Origin: Gymnothorax reevesii | Taxonomy: Eukaryota; Chordata; Actinopteri; Anguilliformes; Muraenidae | Reading direction: 5' to 3' | Assembly (NCBI GenBank): GCA_029721435.1 | Contig: CM056576.1 | Coordinates: 119,215,166-119,279,165, forward strand | DNA: 64,000 bases | In this document: positions 13,341 through 23,517 of the stretch, piece after piece | Position numbering within the stretch: the stretch's first letter is position 1 | Layout: each line of letters starts with the position of its first letter | Notes under the pieces: generated by a model | Told to the model about the DNA's origin: nothing | Database searches by the model: none | The model's input: only the letters and a program-made list of their open reading frames with translations | Translations under genes and position numbers: made by a program

Positions 13341-13600
13341 CATTCATCCATTATCCAAGATGCTTATTCCTGGTTATGGTTTCAGGGGAAACTGAGAGGA
13401 GGGGAGGGCTGTAATGCATTCAATAGGTTCAAGGCAGTAATACAAAACTTCCTAGACATCATCAGCGCATATCATTCACTCAGTTTTGAGTCTAATTAGC
13501 CATCAATGTCTTTGAACTGCGGGACAAATCTGAAGTATCTTGGGAGAACATTACAGCTACTCCACACAGCATGGCCTGGCTGAATTAAACCCCACTCATT
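13341..13600 (+). repeat. Dispersed repeat fragment (CATCCATTATCCAA family)
   Basis: It begins with CATTCATCCATTATCCAAGA then GCTTATTCCTGG, and ends with a block containing TCTTTGAACTGCGGGA. The same family recurs at 53045-53210 (CCCATTATCCAACTTGCTTA), 54930-55070 and 55650-55800 in the gpc2 introns. It is a common kind of fish interspersed repeat; I cannot name the class. Confidence 0.5.
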
Positions 13601-13633
13601 CGAAATAACCAAGTTTTTCTGTGTGGTGTTGTT

Positions 13634-13654
13634 TTGCCCCCTAGTGGCGACTGG
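13634..13654. promoter_or_regulatory. CTCF-like motif
   Basis: TTGCCCCCTAGTGGCGACTGG closely resembles the CTCF core written as GCCCCCTNGTGGC. CTCF is an architectural DNA-binding protein in vertebrates. A single motif match does not show occupancy, and such sites are also spread by transposons. Confidence 0.3.
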
Positions 13655-14343
13655 CGGAAGAAGACGCGCATTTCACCCGCGGTCCTGACAGTGGAGAACA
13701 GTGAACGTATTATGTGATTTTTATTCGTCGCAAATACCTAACTAATAGCATGCCGACATGTGATGGACAGAACGTTTGGCAGAAAGCTCTGAGGCTGACC
13801 TTCAGAGATTCACAGTGACATTTTCCATGATTGTCTGTGAATATACGCGCTCAAGCCCCGCATTAATAAACATAGCCGACGGCAATCACATAATCGGTTT
13901 GTAATAGGCCGCCTGACAATAAGCAAAGGTCTTCAGCGGAATATAAATAATACAATAAATGTCAAAACATTTGGGATTTGGACATCTGTTCAGACTGGAT
14001 CCGAGGGACTAACAGGGCCTGGAGTCCAAGAGTGAGGTGCGGAAGGTTAGTTGCGAAGACCGGGGCACACGTGCGTGTGTGCTGTGTGTGATCGCATGCA
14101 CCAGTGTTTTCAGTACAATCCCGTACCGCAACGTCAGGCAGCTGATGAGCAGCGCAGAACAGCTTAGCAGCTTTTACAGCAGCTGCAGTACATTAGAGCA
14201 GCAAATAACCCATGTGTGAATGCAAAGTGAGAAACCAGATGGGAGCATTGTTCTCTATCTGCCGTGCTTCATTTAAATAGAACAATGGGGGAATCCCTGT
14301 CTCACAGTCACACCAAAGCTTCGTCGAGTAAGAAGGACTGATA

Positions 14344-14600
14344 TACAGTACCAGTCAAAAGTTTTGACACGCTTTGCTAATGTCACAGTACTCTGTTTTT
14401 AGAGAAAATTAAACGGCTTAACGTCTCTATATAATCTCGAATGGAATCTTGTAAAAAGGCAAACAGTCAGAAGTGAGAAGAGAATAATTTTCTTGTTTGA
14501 ACAGTGTCCAAAATTTTGGTATTTTCAAAGAAGCCATATTGTGCAAAGTAAACAGACAAATAAGCTCCTTCTATTTTCCAACAGTCGAATGAAAGTCGAG
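14344..14600. mobile_element. Truncated Tc1-type MITE (CAGTACCAGTCAAAAG family)
   Basis: The block starts at TA followed by CAGTACCAGTCAAAAGTTT, a typical Tc1-like terminal repeat. It continues through GCTTTGCTAATGTCACAG and CTCTGTTTTTAGAGAAA. The reverse complement of the complete element at 45184-45729 carries the same blocks in the same order, including a GAGAATAATTTNCTTGTTTGAA stretch. Similarity fades near 14600 and no right end is seen, so this copy is truncated. Confidence 0.65.
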
Positions 14601-14798
14601 GGGTTTTGGGACTTAATGGGCAAAAGGTACATAAAAACCACGCCTGAAGTGCTGCAGGTCTATGGGAAGTTACAGTCTGATAGTGTATTGACCTCAAGCA
14701 ACAGCTTCTTCTACAGTTCAGCAGAGGTCTGATCTAAGGGGGATGGCTGTTCCAATAATTTGCTGTGATAAAAAATTGATGGAAAAAAAAAATTATTG

Positions 14799-14818
14799 TG
14801 TGTGTGTGTGCGTGTGTA
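14799..14818. repeat. GT microsatellite
   Basis: Short GTGTGT / GCGTGT run. Confidence 0.8.
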
Positions 14819-14877
14819 TTCTTGTGGACACAGCTGTCTCAATTGTTTTGTCTCCCCATAAACTAATTTATTCTTGC

Positions 14878-15602
14878 TGTTCTGAGAAAAAGTGTTTGCC
14901 CTTTCCCAACTTCAATTTTTACGTATTTGTCCTGTCTAAATGTTTCAGCTCATCCAACTAATTTTAATTTCAATATAAGGCGATGTACAGTAAATACAAA
15001 ATGCAGCCTTTAAATGATAATTTCACTGATTAAAGGTCAAGTTATTCAAAATCTATATCACCCATGAGGAGAAAAAAAGTTGCTGCCCTAAACCTAACAA
15101 CTGGCTGTGCCACCCTTAACGACAACTGCAATCAAACGTTTGCAATAACTGGCAATGAGTCAATTACATTGCTGTGGAGGACCACTGACTCACCCTTATT
15201 CGCTGAAGTTTGGTAATGCAGCCGTATTAGAGAGTTTTTGAGCATGAGCTGCCTGTTTAAGGTCATGCTGCAGCATCTCAATAAGATTCAATTCAGGACT
15301 TGGACTAGCTGCTCTGAAACCTTCATTTTATTTCATTTTAGCCATACAGTGGTGGATTTGTTAGTGTGCTTTGAATCATTGTCCTGCTGCATAACCCAAC
15401 CGTGCTTGGGCTTTAGGTCACAAACAGATGGCTGGACACACTCCCTCAATCTGGAAGAGAACAGAATTTATGGTTCCATCAGTTATAGGAGGTCGCCCAG
15501 GTCCTGAAGTGGCAAAGCAGCCCAGCCAATTGCATTTCTACCTCTGTGTTTCACTGTTGGTATGATGTTCTTATTGTGGAATCCGGCGGTAGCTTTACGC
15601 AT
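14878..15602 (-). mobile_element. Left half of a Tc1-like transposon, with transposase C-terminal relic
   Basis: The segment starts with an inverted-repeat region holding two AGAAAAAG/TTTGCCC-type direct repeats (14888-14905 and near 15070). On the minus strand it then encodes decayed C-terminal transposase sequence. Recognisable stretches are HNKNIIPTVKH near 15560-15595 and VMQQDNDSKHTNKST near 15360-15400, with the catalytic Asp in QDND. The match stops abruptly after the codons for the Trp-Arg-Lys-Ala-type stretch near 15602. The missing N-terminal half of the same family, in the same orientation, begins at about 21666. The two may be one element split by later insertions. Confidence 0.7.
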
Positions 15603-16633
15603 GGCCGTACCCACCGCTGACGTCACCTAGGTCTGGACCTCGGTATTGTTCTTCAAGGTGTGTAATTTAAGTCATGATATAAACCTTAAAATAACTTTAC
15701 CATGGTGCAACAAAGATATTGTTTGACACCAAGTTGATTATCTTCTCATCGCAGTCATTCAGTGATTGCCAATTCCCAGCCAAGATGGAGGGCTAAAGAT
15801 TTCCAGTGACCACGGTTCCGGGGAGAAAGCTGAAGTATCACAACGTAAATTGCACAAAAATGTCACTTGCTACCCACTGGAAGGGAATCAAACAAAAATA
15901 TTTCACAAGCAGGTGGGGGATGAACCATGCAACCAGACTGGACTGTTAATTTTGCCACGCCATTAGTTTTTTTTCCAAGAGGCTTAGATTTTTACCCCAT
16001 CTTGATTGCTTCTACTCAGTCCCCTTTCCACAGCACAGCACTTCCTATGCCTTTAGATTGGCTCAATTAGTCTGGGATTTGTTTCCCAAAAGCACAGATG
16101 CTAAATTACACAGCTGGAACCATTGACAGTGAATGGACGAACTATGTAAGTTGCTAACTTAGCAACTATGCTTTTGGGAAACACCTTAGTCATTTAACCA
16201 GGCAAGCTGGTGGTCTTGATGAGTTCAGCTCTTAGCAACATGCTAAGATGGAAGGAACTTTCTATCTAATAGAACTGCACTTTTACGGTAATCACTGTGA
16301 GTTTTGCACAATAATTTCTCACGATATAAACGTTAAAGCCGAAAAATTCTCTGACATGGGAAATTCAATATTTAGGCTAGAAATTATGCTGTGTTAAATT
16401 AAATGTCTAAATTACATACTTTTTTGTTGTCTTTTGGTGCAGTGTGCCGGAGACTGCTCTCACCCTAGCTTATCTGCTGCACAATGTCTGTTCATGTTCA
16501 AAGCATAAAAGCGAGACTCTACTTCACTCCCATAACGCCTAGTGCACTTCTCATCATGAAATGGGCTTATTTGAATTCCAAGCCGCTTTTTTTGATCACA
16601 TCACTGACAGACCGTGCTCTGATTAGCCAGAAG
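15603..16633. other. No gene recognised
   Basis: This stretch separates the left Tc1 half from the Gypsy relic. It holds short frames only and nothing I recognise. If the Tc1 halves were once joined, this is part of the inserted DNA. Confidence 0.4.
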
Positions 16634-17053
16634 TGTCATGGTTTTTGGAGGCTGGTGAGCTTTCTTTGTTACTCGGATTCTTTGGCCAGCTGGCATCAAA
16701 TGTGGGTGGCGCCTGGGCTCTATTTAAACCCAAGTTCCGCCCCGCCGCCTTTGCTAGAGTGTCAGTGTTGCCATTGCACTGTATCTTGCAAGATCTCTAG
16801 CTGGAGAAGTGTTGAGGAATTAGTTGCAAAAAAGGAAATTGTTAGTTAGAAAGGGAATCTTTCTCTTTCATTTCCTCTTTCTGTGCACCGTCTGGTGCTT
16901 TGTCTTTTTATCTTGGTTCCCGAGATTTTTCCTTTGTTTCGTACTGTTCGGCGAGTCTCTCTCTCCTATTTAGTCTGTTTGTCTCTCTTGCATTCCTGTG
17001 CTTCTTTTTGTTCCGGCCACTGTGTTTGGCATCTCAAAACACCAGCCATCACA
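16634..17053 (+). repeat. 5' LTR of the decayed Gypsy element
   Basis: The ~420-bp block begins TGTCATGG and ends CCATCACA, which reads TGTGATGG on the other strand and so matches the start at 7 of 8 positions. It holds a TATTTAAA box at 16721. The Gag-like reading begins just downstream near 17070. No second copy is present in the window, so the boundary call rests on the terminal repeats and the gene order. Confidence 0.65.
16721..16762 (+). promoter_or_regulatory. LTR TATA box and predicted transcript start
   Basis: CTATTTAAACC gives a TATA box at 16721-16728. About 31 bases on, TGCTAGAGTGT (16752-16762) is nearly the exact complement of the primer-binding region at 17056-17066: 10 consecutive bases, GCTAGAGTGT, pair perfectly. 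In Tf1/sushi-group elements the transcript start itself anneals to the primer site, so this placement predicts a start near 16752. Confidence 0.5.
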
Positions 17054-17055
17054 GT

Positions 17056-17065
17056 ACACTCTAGC
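17056..17065 (+). other. Predicted self-priming primer-binding site (decayed element)
   Basis: Two bases after the LTR end, ACACTCTAGC is the reverse complement of GCTAGAGTGT at 16753-16762 in the LTR. The spacing of two bases is the same as in the intact element at 35281-35291, though the sequence differs. Confidence 0.5.
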
Positions 17066-17069
17066 CAAC

Positions 17070-20000
17070 ATGGAGCGTCAGCTGTGGCCGAGATTGAAAA
17101 GGTTGTCAACAGCCAGCAAGCTATGCTTTCTGGTCTCGGCAAGGGGCTCCTCAGCCTGGGCAACCAGCAGGCTGGTTTGGCTGAGAGATTTCGCCTTCAG
17201 GACAATTTGTTGCAAAAGCAGGAGAGCGTTTTGTTAAGCTTGACCGAGAGATTCAGATCCCTGCCTACACAAGTTTCACAAAATGTTGCACAAGCATCGA
17301 CCACACACCTTTCTCGAGAACCAAAATTACAACTGCCCCAAAGATATAGCGGCGAAGCCGGAAAATGTAAGGATTTCATCGCCCAATGTGAGATATTTTT
17401 TAAGGCTCAGCCATCACGATTTGCTACTGAGGATTCTCCAGTGGCATTTATCCCTGTTGGCTGGAACAGCACTCACTTGGGTCGGCCCACTTATCAGATC
17501 TACTTCACCGGTCATAAATTCTGTGGAGGCTCTTGATAGGGTGATGGTTTCAGTTTTTGATCAGGATGTTTGTGGTCCGAACGCGACTACGCGTTTGATG
17601 TATCTGAAACAGGGCAAAGAAAGTACCGCAGAGTTTTTTATTTTATTTTGCTCCCTGGTGACAGAGGCTGGTCAGAGGCTCCTCTTATAACTGTGTTTAG
17701 TCATGCTCTCTTTGAGGAGGTAAAAGACACGTTGGCTACAATGGAGCCCTATTCGACTTTCGATTCTATGGTTTGCACTGCTGTGTGAATTGACAATCGC
17801 ATTTGCGAACATAACAGAGAGAAACTAAACAGATTACTGCTTGCTGACAATGGGTCCGAGGCTGCTAGTGGCGAGTGTGCGGTTCCTATTCCACCCATTG
17901 AAAATTCCACTCCAGTTGAGGCCATGCAAGTTGATGGGTTGTTTGAGAGTCAGACTCACAAACCTGCTCGCCGAAGAATAATCTGCTTTAATTGTAATAA
18001 TCCGAGTCATACCTGTCCACGTTGCCTGAAGCTTCCGGGAAACAGAAAAATTCCTCTAGCGGTTTGGTTGGCGCGGTTTGGACCCGATTTCCCTTCTGAA
18101 CACTAATCCCTGTTGAACTGACTGTGGGGAGCAAGAGAGTAATCATCAAAGCATTCGTGGATTCGGGTGCTATAAATTGTTTCATGGATGTTGAGTGGGC
18201 TAGGAGGCACTCCGTTCTCACCTGTCCTCTTTCACAGCCACGCTCTGTGAGAACTTTGGATGGTTGCTCCCTTAGAACAGGAGTTATGACCGAGGTTTCT
18301 GAAATGCTAAATATGTTCATTTACTTGGGTGGCCATTCTGAGGTGGTTCGGTTCTTTATAATCAGTTCCCCTGCTTTTCCCATGTTTTAGGGCATTCTTT
18401 GCTTCGGGAACATGTGCCTTGTATTACTTCGGGGGAACAGAATAATCCTATTGTCCACTGGGGCACCAATTGTAGGTCCCACTGTAGAGAGAATGTGACT
18501 TGTTTTCCCAGACATCAAGTTATGGGGCAGGCTGATGCCTGGAGAGAGTGTGATGAGGTTCTCTCACCGTACCCTCCTAAACTAGAAAAAGGGGCAGAGG
18601 AGGGGTTTGAATTGGATCCTCAATTTGATTGGCGTCAGCCAGAGGATGATTGCCTTTTAGAGGATTTTTTCAATTCTGAATCAGTCACTGAGACGTTATG
18701 TTCTGAACAGGGTGAGGAATTGGGGGCAACCCTGAACTTGGTTTGCCTTCGAATGTTCCTAATGATTATGCTGATCTCGCCAAGGTTTTTAATAAACAAC
18801 GAGCCTCAACTTTACCTCCTCATTGCCCGCACGATTGCAAGATCAATCTCTACCCTGGTACTACTACTCATTTGAACGTCTGCTGGAGGCATCATTTTTT
18901 ACCAAGCTAGATCTCCGTAATGCTTATAACTTAGTTTGCATTTTGGAGGGGAATGAATGGAAAACGGCATTTAGCACTCAAAACAGGTACTAAGAATATT
19001 AGGTCTTGCCGTTCAGATTGGTTAACGCCCCCTCAGTGTTTCAGGCACTCGTTAATGACGTCCTTCAAGAGATGTTGGAGAAATTCATCTTTGTTTATCT
19101 TGATGACATTTAGATTTCTTCTTCAACACTCTTGGAGCATAAACAACACATCAGACGTGTGCTTGAGGCCCTCCTTAATGCTAATCTTTTGTCAAGGACA
19201 AGAGATGTGTCTTTCACGCCCAAACTGTCTCATTCCTTGGCTTTATTGTTTCCAAGGGGTCGGTCCGCATGGACCCAGACAAGGTGGCTGTGGTCAAGAA
19301 TTGGCCTGCTCCTCAAAGTGTTAAGGAGGTCCAACACTTCTTGGGCCTTGCTAATTTTATTGGCGGTTTATCCATAATTTTAGCGCAGTTACTGCCCCCA
19401 TTATTGCGCTCACCAGGAAGAATCAGCGTTTTTTTAGTCTCCACCGGCTGATGCTGCCTTTCAGGAATTAAAGAAACTTTTTAGCCCAGAGCCCACTCTG
19501 GTTTTGCCGGATCTCTCCCTCCCATTTATGGTGGAGGTGGATGCTTCAGAGGTTGGCGTGGGTGCTATTTTGTCCCAGCGCCCCTTTGGGATAATAAGCT
19601 ACACCCATGCACATACTTCTCCCGGTCGTTGTCCGCCGCGGAGAGGAATTACAGCATTGGTGACCGGGAATTATTGGCGATCAAGCTGGCGCTTTAGGAG
19701 TGGCGCCACTGGATAGTGGGAGCTGAACACCCGTTTGTGGTATGGACAGACCATAAAAATCTTCGCTATATTCAGCAAACCATGCAACGCAATGGTGGTC
19801 ATTGTTCTTTAACCGCTTTAATTTCACGCTAACTTACCGCCCTGGCTCTAAAAACTTTAAGCCTAATGCCTTGTCGCAAATGTACGACCGCTCTGATCAC
19901 GATCCTACCCCAGAGCCAGTTATTCTGGCTGCTCAGATTGCGGCGCCCATTCAATTTGCGATTGAGGCGGCGGTTCAGGAGGCTTTGAAGACCGATCCTG

Positions 20001-20119
20001 GTCCTAGGGGGGAGCGTCCTGGCTGTTTATGTGTACCGCTTAGAGTTAGGCCACAGGTCCTCCAGTGGGGACACTCCTCCGTGTTCGAGAAGAGCAACGG
20101 TGCTCGGCAGGGTATCTAA
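17070..20119 (+). pseudogene. Broken gag-pol of the decayed Gypsy element
   Basis: The probable start is the ATG at 17070 (MERQLW). Several frameshifts and stops interrupt the reading. Gag-like sequence includes QLPQRYSGEAGKCKDFIAQC (near 17330-17390) and a C-x2-C-x4-H-x2-C zinc-knuckle remnant (ICFNCNNPSHTC, near 17980). A protease-like FVDSGAINCFMD lies near 18155-18190. The reverse transcriptase has YLDD at 19096-19107, followed at once by a stop. RNase H has [11 protein letters not shown] near 19740-19770 and ALSQM near 19866. The reading ends near 20119 in VLQWGHSS, where the integrase zinc-binding domain would begin. It cannot encode a functional polyprotein. Confidence 0.85.
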
Positions 20120-20822
20120 AGCGCTTTGTGCAGATGTTTGCCAGCGGACATGGAGCTGCAAATTTGTGCATGCAGTTACAATATTTTACCACTAGATGAC
20201 ACACCCGGATCAGTTATTGAATAATCACAAGCAAGCCGAGTTCACTCCTATCTCTCTTTTTAAGGAGTAGTATGAATTCAGTCAAAACTGTCAAAAATTT
20301 CATGAATTTCAGTCAAAACTGAAAAAAGAACTGAAGTGCAAAAACTGAGTGAAAATGTTCACTGCGGCTAACGAAAATATCTTGTGCACAGTGTGTGCAA
20401 TAAATACAACTGTGTAAAGTGAAAATCTTTGCAAACTAGCTAACTCTAGCAAAGATGACGCCCTGTCTTTCGCTTGCCGCAATTGTTAGTCATTGAGTCA
20501 CAGATATTTGCCTTTAAGCCACGGTTTCTAAATTCAGATTCAACTGAGAAGCTAGGTGATGTTAGTTCACTAGCTGACAAACTAATGTTACATAATGAAT
20601 ATGGAAATGTGCTGCATGCACACTAGATAGTTTGCTAAGAAATGTGAACTTAGTTATGAGAGTGGCACTTAACTAGCTCGCTGCCAAATTATCTTTGCTT
20701 GCTACCACGCTAAGCCTTACCGATTTAACCAACTGTACACTTTGTATTCTTTCTGGCTTAGTATCAACAGTGTGAGGTGACATGGAGTGACTTCCTTGTG
20801 AGTCCAGTCTCATCTCGATGTG
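20120..20822. other. No gene recognised
   Basis: AT-rich sequence with short repeats of GAATTTCAGTCAAAACTG near 20275-20325. There is no integrase or LTR remnant that would complete the upstream retrotransposon. Confidence 0.45.
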
Positions 20823-21036
20823 TCATATATTTACGCTACCTGACCAAGCGTCGATATATGAGGCAAAAGGTCGCTTTTAGCATCCTTTATTGACGCCAGT
20901 TTAAAACGAACCCTACCCCCTACCCCCTTACCTCTCACCCTTAACTCGAACCCTAACCCTAACCCTCAAATAATGACGCCAAAAGCTTCCTTCTGCCTCG
21001 TATATTGGTGCTAGGTCAGGTAGCGTCAATATATGA
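20823..21036. repeat. Foldback element with telomere-like loop
   Basis: The left arm, 20823-20896, starts TCATATATTTACGCTACCTG. The reverse complement of the right arm, 20969-21036, starts TCATATATTGACGCTACCTG, and both continue with a similar TATANGAGGCA and CTTTT-GC block. The loop between them holds CCCTACCCCCTACCCCC and AACCCTAACCCTAACCCT, the vertebrate telomere repeat on the C-rich strand, about three units. It is probably a palindromic MITE whose loop expanded or captured telomere-like repeats. Confidence 0.6.
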
Positions 21037-21228
21037 TGAGTCCGGATTAGAATGTGTCCACGCTCTCAACAAATGACATTTTTGCAAAAAGTAATATGTC
21101 CTAAGATTATGTCATGAGCTGAGATGTAGGAAAACTTCTGCAGTTTTGTGATAAATATTTTTATTTTCGTTACAAAATTATCCTTACGCATCAATGTCAT
21201 TTGACCTGTGTTTACTTTATTTTCTCAG

Positions 21229-21342
21229 GCAAAAGACTGCTACAGTCAAAGTGTAGCTTTAGTAAAGGAAGAAATTGACAAAATGTGGAGACTGGGGCAA
21301 AAAGAAAGAGAAAAAGTGATGCTAATGAGTGTGGAAGATCAG
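21229..21342 (+). CDS. Candidate isolated coding exon, unrecognised
   Basis: A 114-base open segment follows a pyrimidine-rich TTTACTTTATTTTCTCAG acceptor and ends CAG before a GTACTG donor. It is exactly 38 codons with both ends in phase 0. The encoded peptide starts AKDCYSQSVALVKEEIDKMW and ends EREKVMLMSVEDQ. It is rich in Glu and Lys and looks like part of a coiled coil. I do not recognise the family and find no neighbouring exon in the window, so it could be an orphan exon of a host gene, a transposon exon or chance. The protein-like composition and symmetric phase make it worth listing. Confidence 0.35.
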
Positions 21343-21520
21343 GTACTGCTGGCTCCGCCCACAGTACTAGCAGTGTGACATTTAACGGTCCTCATGTGTT
21401 ACTGCTTGACAAATCATTTTTGCTAATGCCCACATCATTTTAAAAGTATAGTTGTCCCATTTTTGATTTCCAAACAGCTGAAAATGTGCACATATTGACA
21501 GGGAAATCAAATTTTGTTTT

Positions 21521-21558
<38 letters not shown>
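21521..21558. repeat. GT microsatellite followed by G run
   Basis: About 19 GT units, followed by GGGGGGG and then a C-rich CCCCCGACCCCCCC stretch near 21570. Confidence 0.95.
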
Positions 21559-21560
<2 letters not shown>

Positions 21561-21665
21561 GGGGTGATATGCCCCCGACCCCCCCGAACAGGCTGCATTT
21601 TTGGACTTCAGTATTTTCACAACTCTTTGTATGGCCCTGGCCTTACACTAGATCTAATAGTTATA

Positions 21666-22762
21666 ATTCAAAGAGTTCTCCTTTCGACTCTTCAGTCTAC
21701 AGAATATTATTTCAAAGATCTTTGGGGTCCTCAAGATGGTTTTTGGCAAATGTGAGGCAAGTCTTTATGTTTTTTTTTGGGTCAGCAGTGGTTTTTGCCT
21801 TGCAGCTCTCCCATGGATACCATTTTTGCCAAGTCTTATTTTTATAATACAATCAAGAACATTGAATTTAACTGAGGCATGTGAGGCGTCCAGTTTTTTC
21901 GAGTTAGTCTGGCATCCAGTTAGTCTTGTTTCGTTTGGGACCTCCTGGGTGTGTCTTCAATGCGCTCATGGAAAATATTTGGTAGACTGACCAGTACTGG
22001 GAAGGTTCTCTACTGCTTCAAATTTTCTCCATTTGTTGATAATGGTTTGCTGAAGGCCCAGAGCCTTAGAATTACTTTGTAACAATTATAAGACTGACTG
22101 GTGTCAGCAACCTTTCCCCCCCACTTGTGCCTGCCAGCCTGAAAGAAAGAAACTTGACTTTCCCCTGACATCAGACCAGTGAGAGTGTTACCCTCAGTCC
22201 ATGGCAATTCACACCGTCATATAGTTGACCGCATGGTAGTTATGATTACCTGCACAATAAGGGGCTTAATTTTATGATTTTTTTTTATTCTCTCTTTTCT
22301 TCTCTTTTTCTGTAATCCCCCATCCACCTTGACCATCACGCTTTTTATTAATAGAAATGAGAAATAAGTAAGGAAAAGAAAAAATTTTATTTGCTCTTGA
22401 ATTTCTTTAGACTGTGGCATCATGTGCTGCTTTTTGCCTTCTTCACATTATCGGTCAGGTTCTATTTAAGTGATGTTTAGATTCAACTGGTCTGGCAGTT
22501 ATCATGCAGGGGGGCGTCAAGTGAAATGGAACCTATTTATCAATTATCAATTGATTTTGTTTAATTGGTCGATTTAGTAACTAAGGGGGCAATTGCTTTT
22601 TCACATGGGGCAGGTAGGGTTGGATAGCTTCTTTCTTTCATTAAATGAAATCTTATGTTAAAATTGTGGAAAAAAAATCTGATCTAAAGCATTTACTTGC
22701 GACAAAAATGCAAAAGCATAAAAAAATCAACAAGGGGACAAATACTTTTTCACAGCACTGTA
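21666..22762 (-). mobile_element. Right half of a Tc1-like transposon, with transposase N-terminal relic
   Basis: The right terminus, read on the minus strand, is TACAGTGCTGTGAAAAAGTA, a typical Tc1-family inverted repeat, with an inner AAAAAGCAATTGCCCCC-type direct repeat near 22585-22605. The transposase start lies near 22420 and reads MPQSKEIQEQIK, followed by decayed N-terminal sequence. The last recognisable stretch, near 21670-21710, corresponds to the WTDESKVELF region around the first catalytic Asp. Only some 20-25 bases of the family are missing between this half and the one ending at 15602. Confidence 0.75.
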
Positions 22763-23063
22763 GCTGTTGCTATCTCCTTGTGTTTAGCATACATTGTCAT
22801 AATTTTCGACATTGCTCTTTATACCACCGTAAATAATTTTGCGTTTCTATGACAGAAGCTCAACCTTTCGGCCCCTTGGGAACTCCTCATCTTCACTGTT
22901 GGATAGACTTTTGCACGCTAGTGGCTAGAATTGAAACTAATGAGAATCACCAGTGTAGATGATTTTGGTTTTGGTAATTGTAAATTAGATATTTCAAAGT
23001 TTAAGTCATTTTATCAGGAGACACAACAGACACACTGATGCTTACACAAAAGCATACACAGCA

Positions 23064-23116
23064 CGCGGACACACACACCCACACACACACACGCACACAC
23101 ACACACACACACACAG
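23064..23116. repeat. CA microsatellite
   Basis: ACACAC / CACACA run with a few interruptions. Confidence 0.9.
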
Positions 23117-23517
23117 ACTAGGCACAAAAATAACATTGTGACACAGACTGACAGCAGAATTTGTGTAAAAGCGTCATGGTACCATTTTGCCTGTCAGCCT
23201 CTGATAATGGGGCGGGAAAGCCAGGCTGCCTTTTCACGCTGCGCTGGCGGAGCTGCCTCAATCAGAGGACAGGCAATTATGCTGTCTGCATTTGATGACT
23301 GCGTGTGCTCCTACAATACCATCACATGTGACTGATACCAAGATGTTGCATGGGCCACCAGTGAAGGATGCTCCAGGCCTGCCCGCATTTTCCGTCCCAG
23401 AAGGAAACTATTATTATTATTATTATTGTAGTTGTTGTTGTGATTTTTATTGTTATTATGATTAACTTTACCAAGGTAGTTTGTTTGTTTGTCCATTTGT
23501 CTGTTTGTTGGAAGGAT

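Larger units (their letters stand above)
16634..20119 (+). mobile_element. Decayed sushi-type Ty3/Gypsy retrotransposon, 3'-truncated
   Basis: An LTR with imperfect terminal inverted repeats (TGTCATGG at the start, CCATCACA at the end) is followed by a primer-binding region and a broken gag-pol reading in the order Gag, zinc knuckle, protease, reverse transcriptase, RNase H. It ends in the linker before integrase, and no integrase, chromodomain or 3' LTR follows. The Gag and RNase H text is clearly related to the intact element at 29592-36284 but far diverged, so it is an older insertion of a related lineage. It lies between the two halves of a split Tc1 element. Confidence 0.85.

Noticed and set aside
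16484..16849. 121-codon frame (plus) before the Gypsy relic
   Set aside because: It crosses the LTR boundary and TATA region and matches no Gag sequence.
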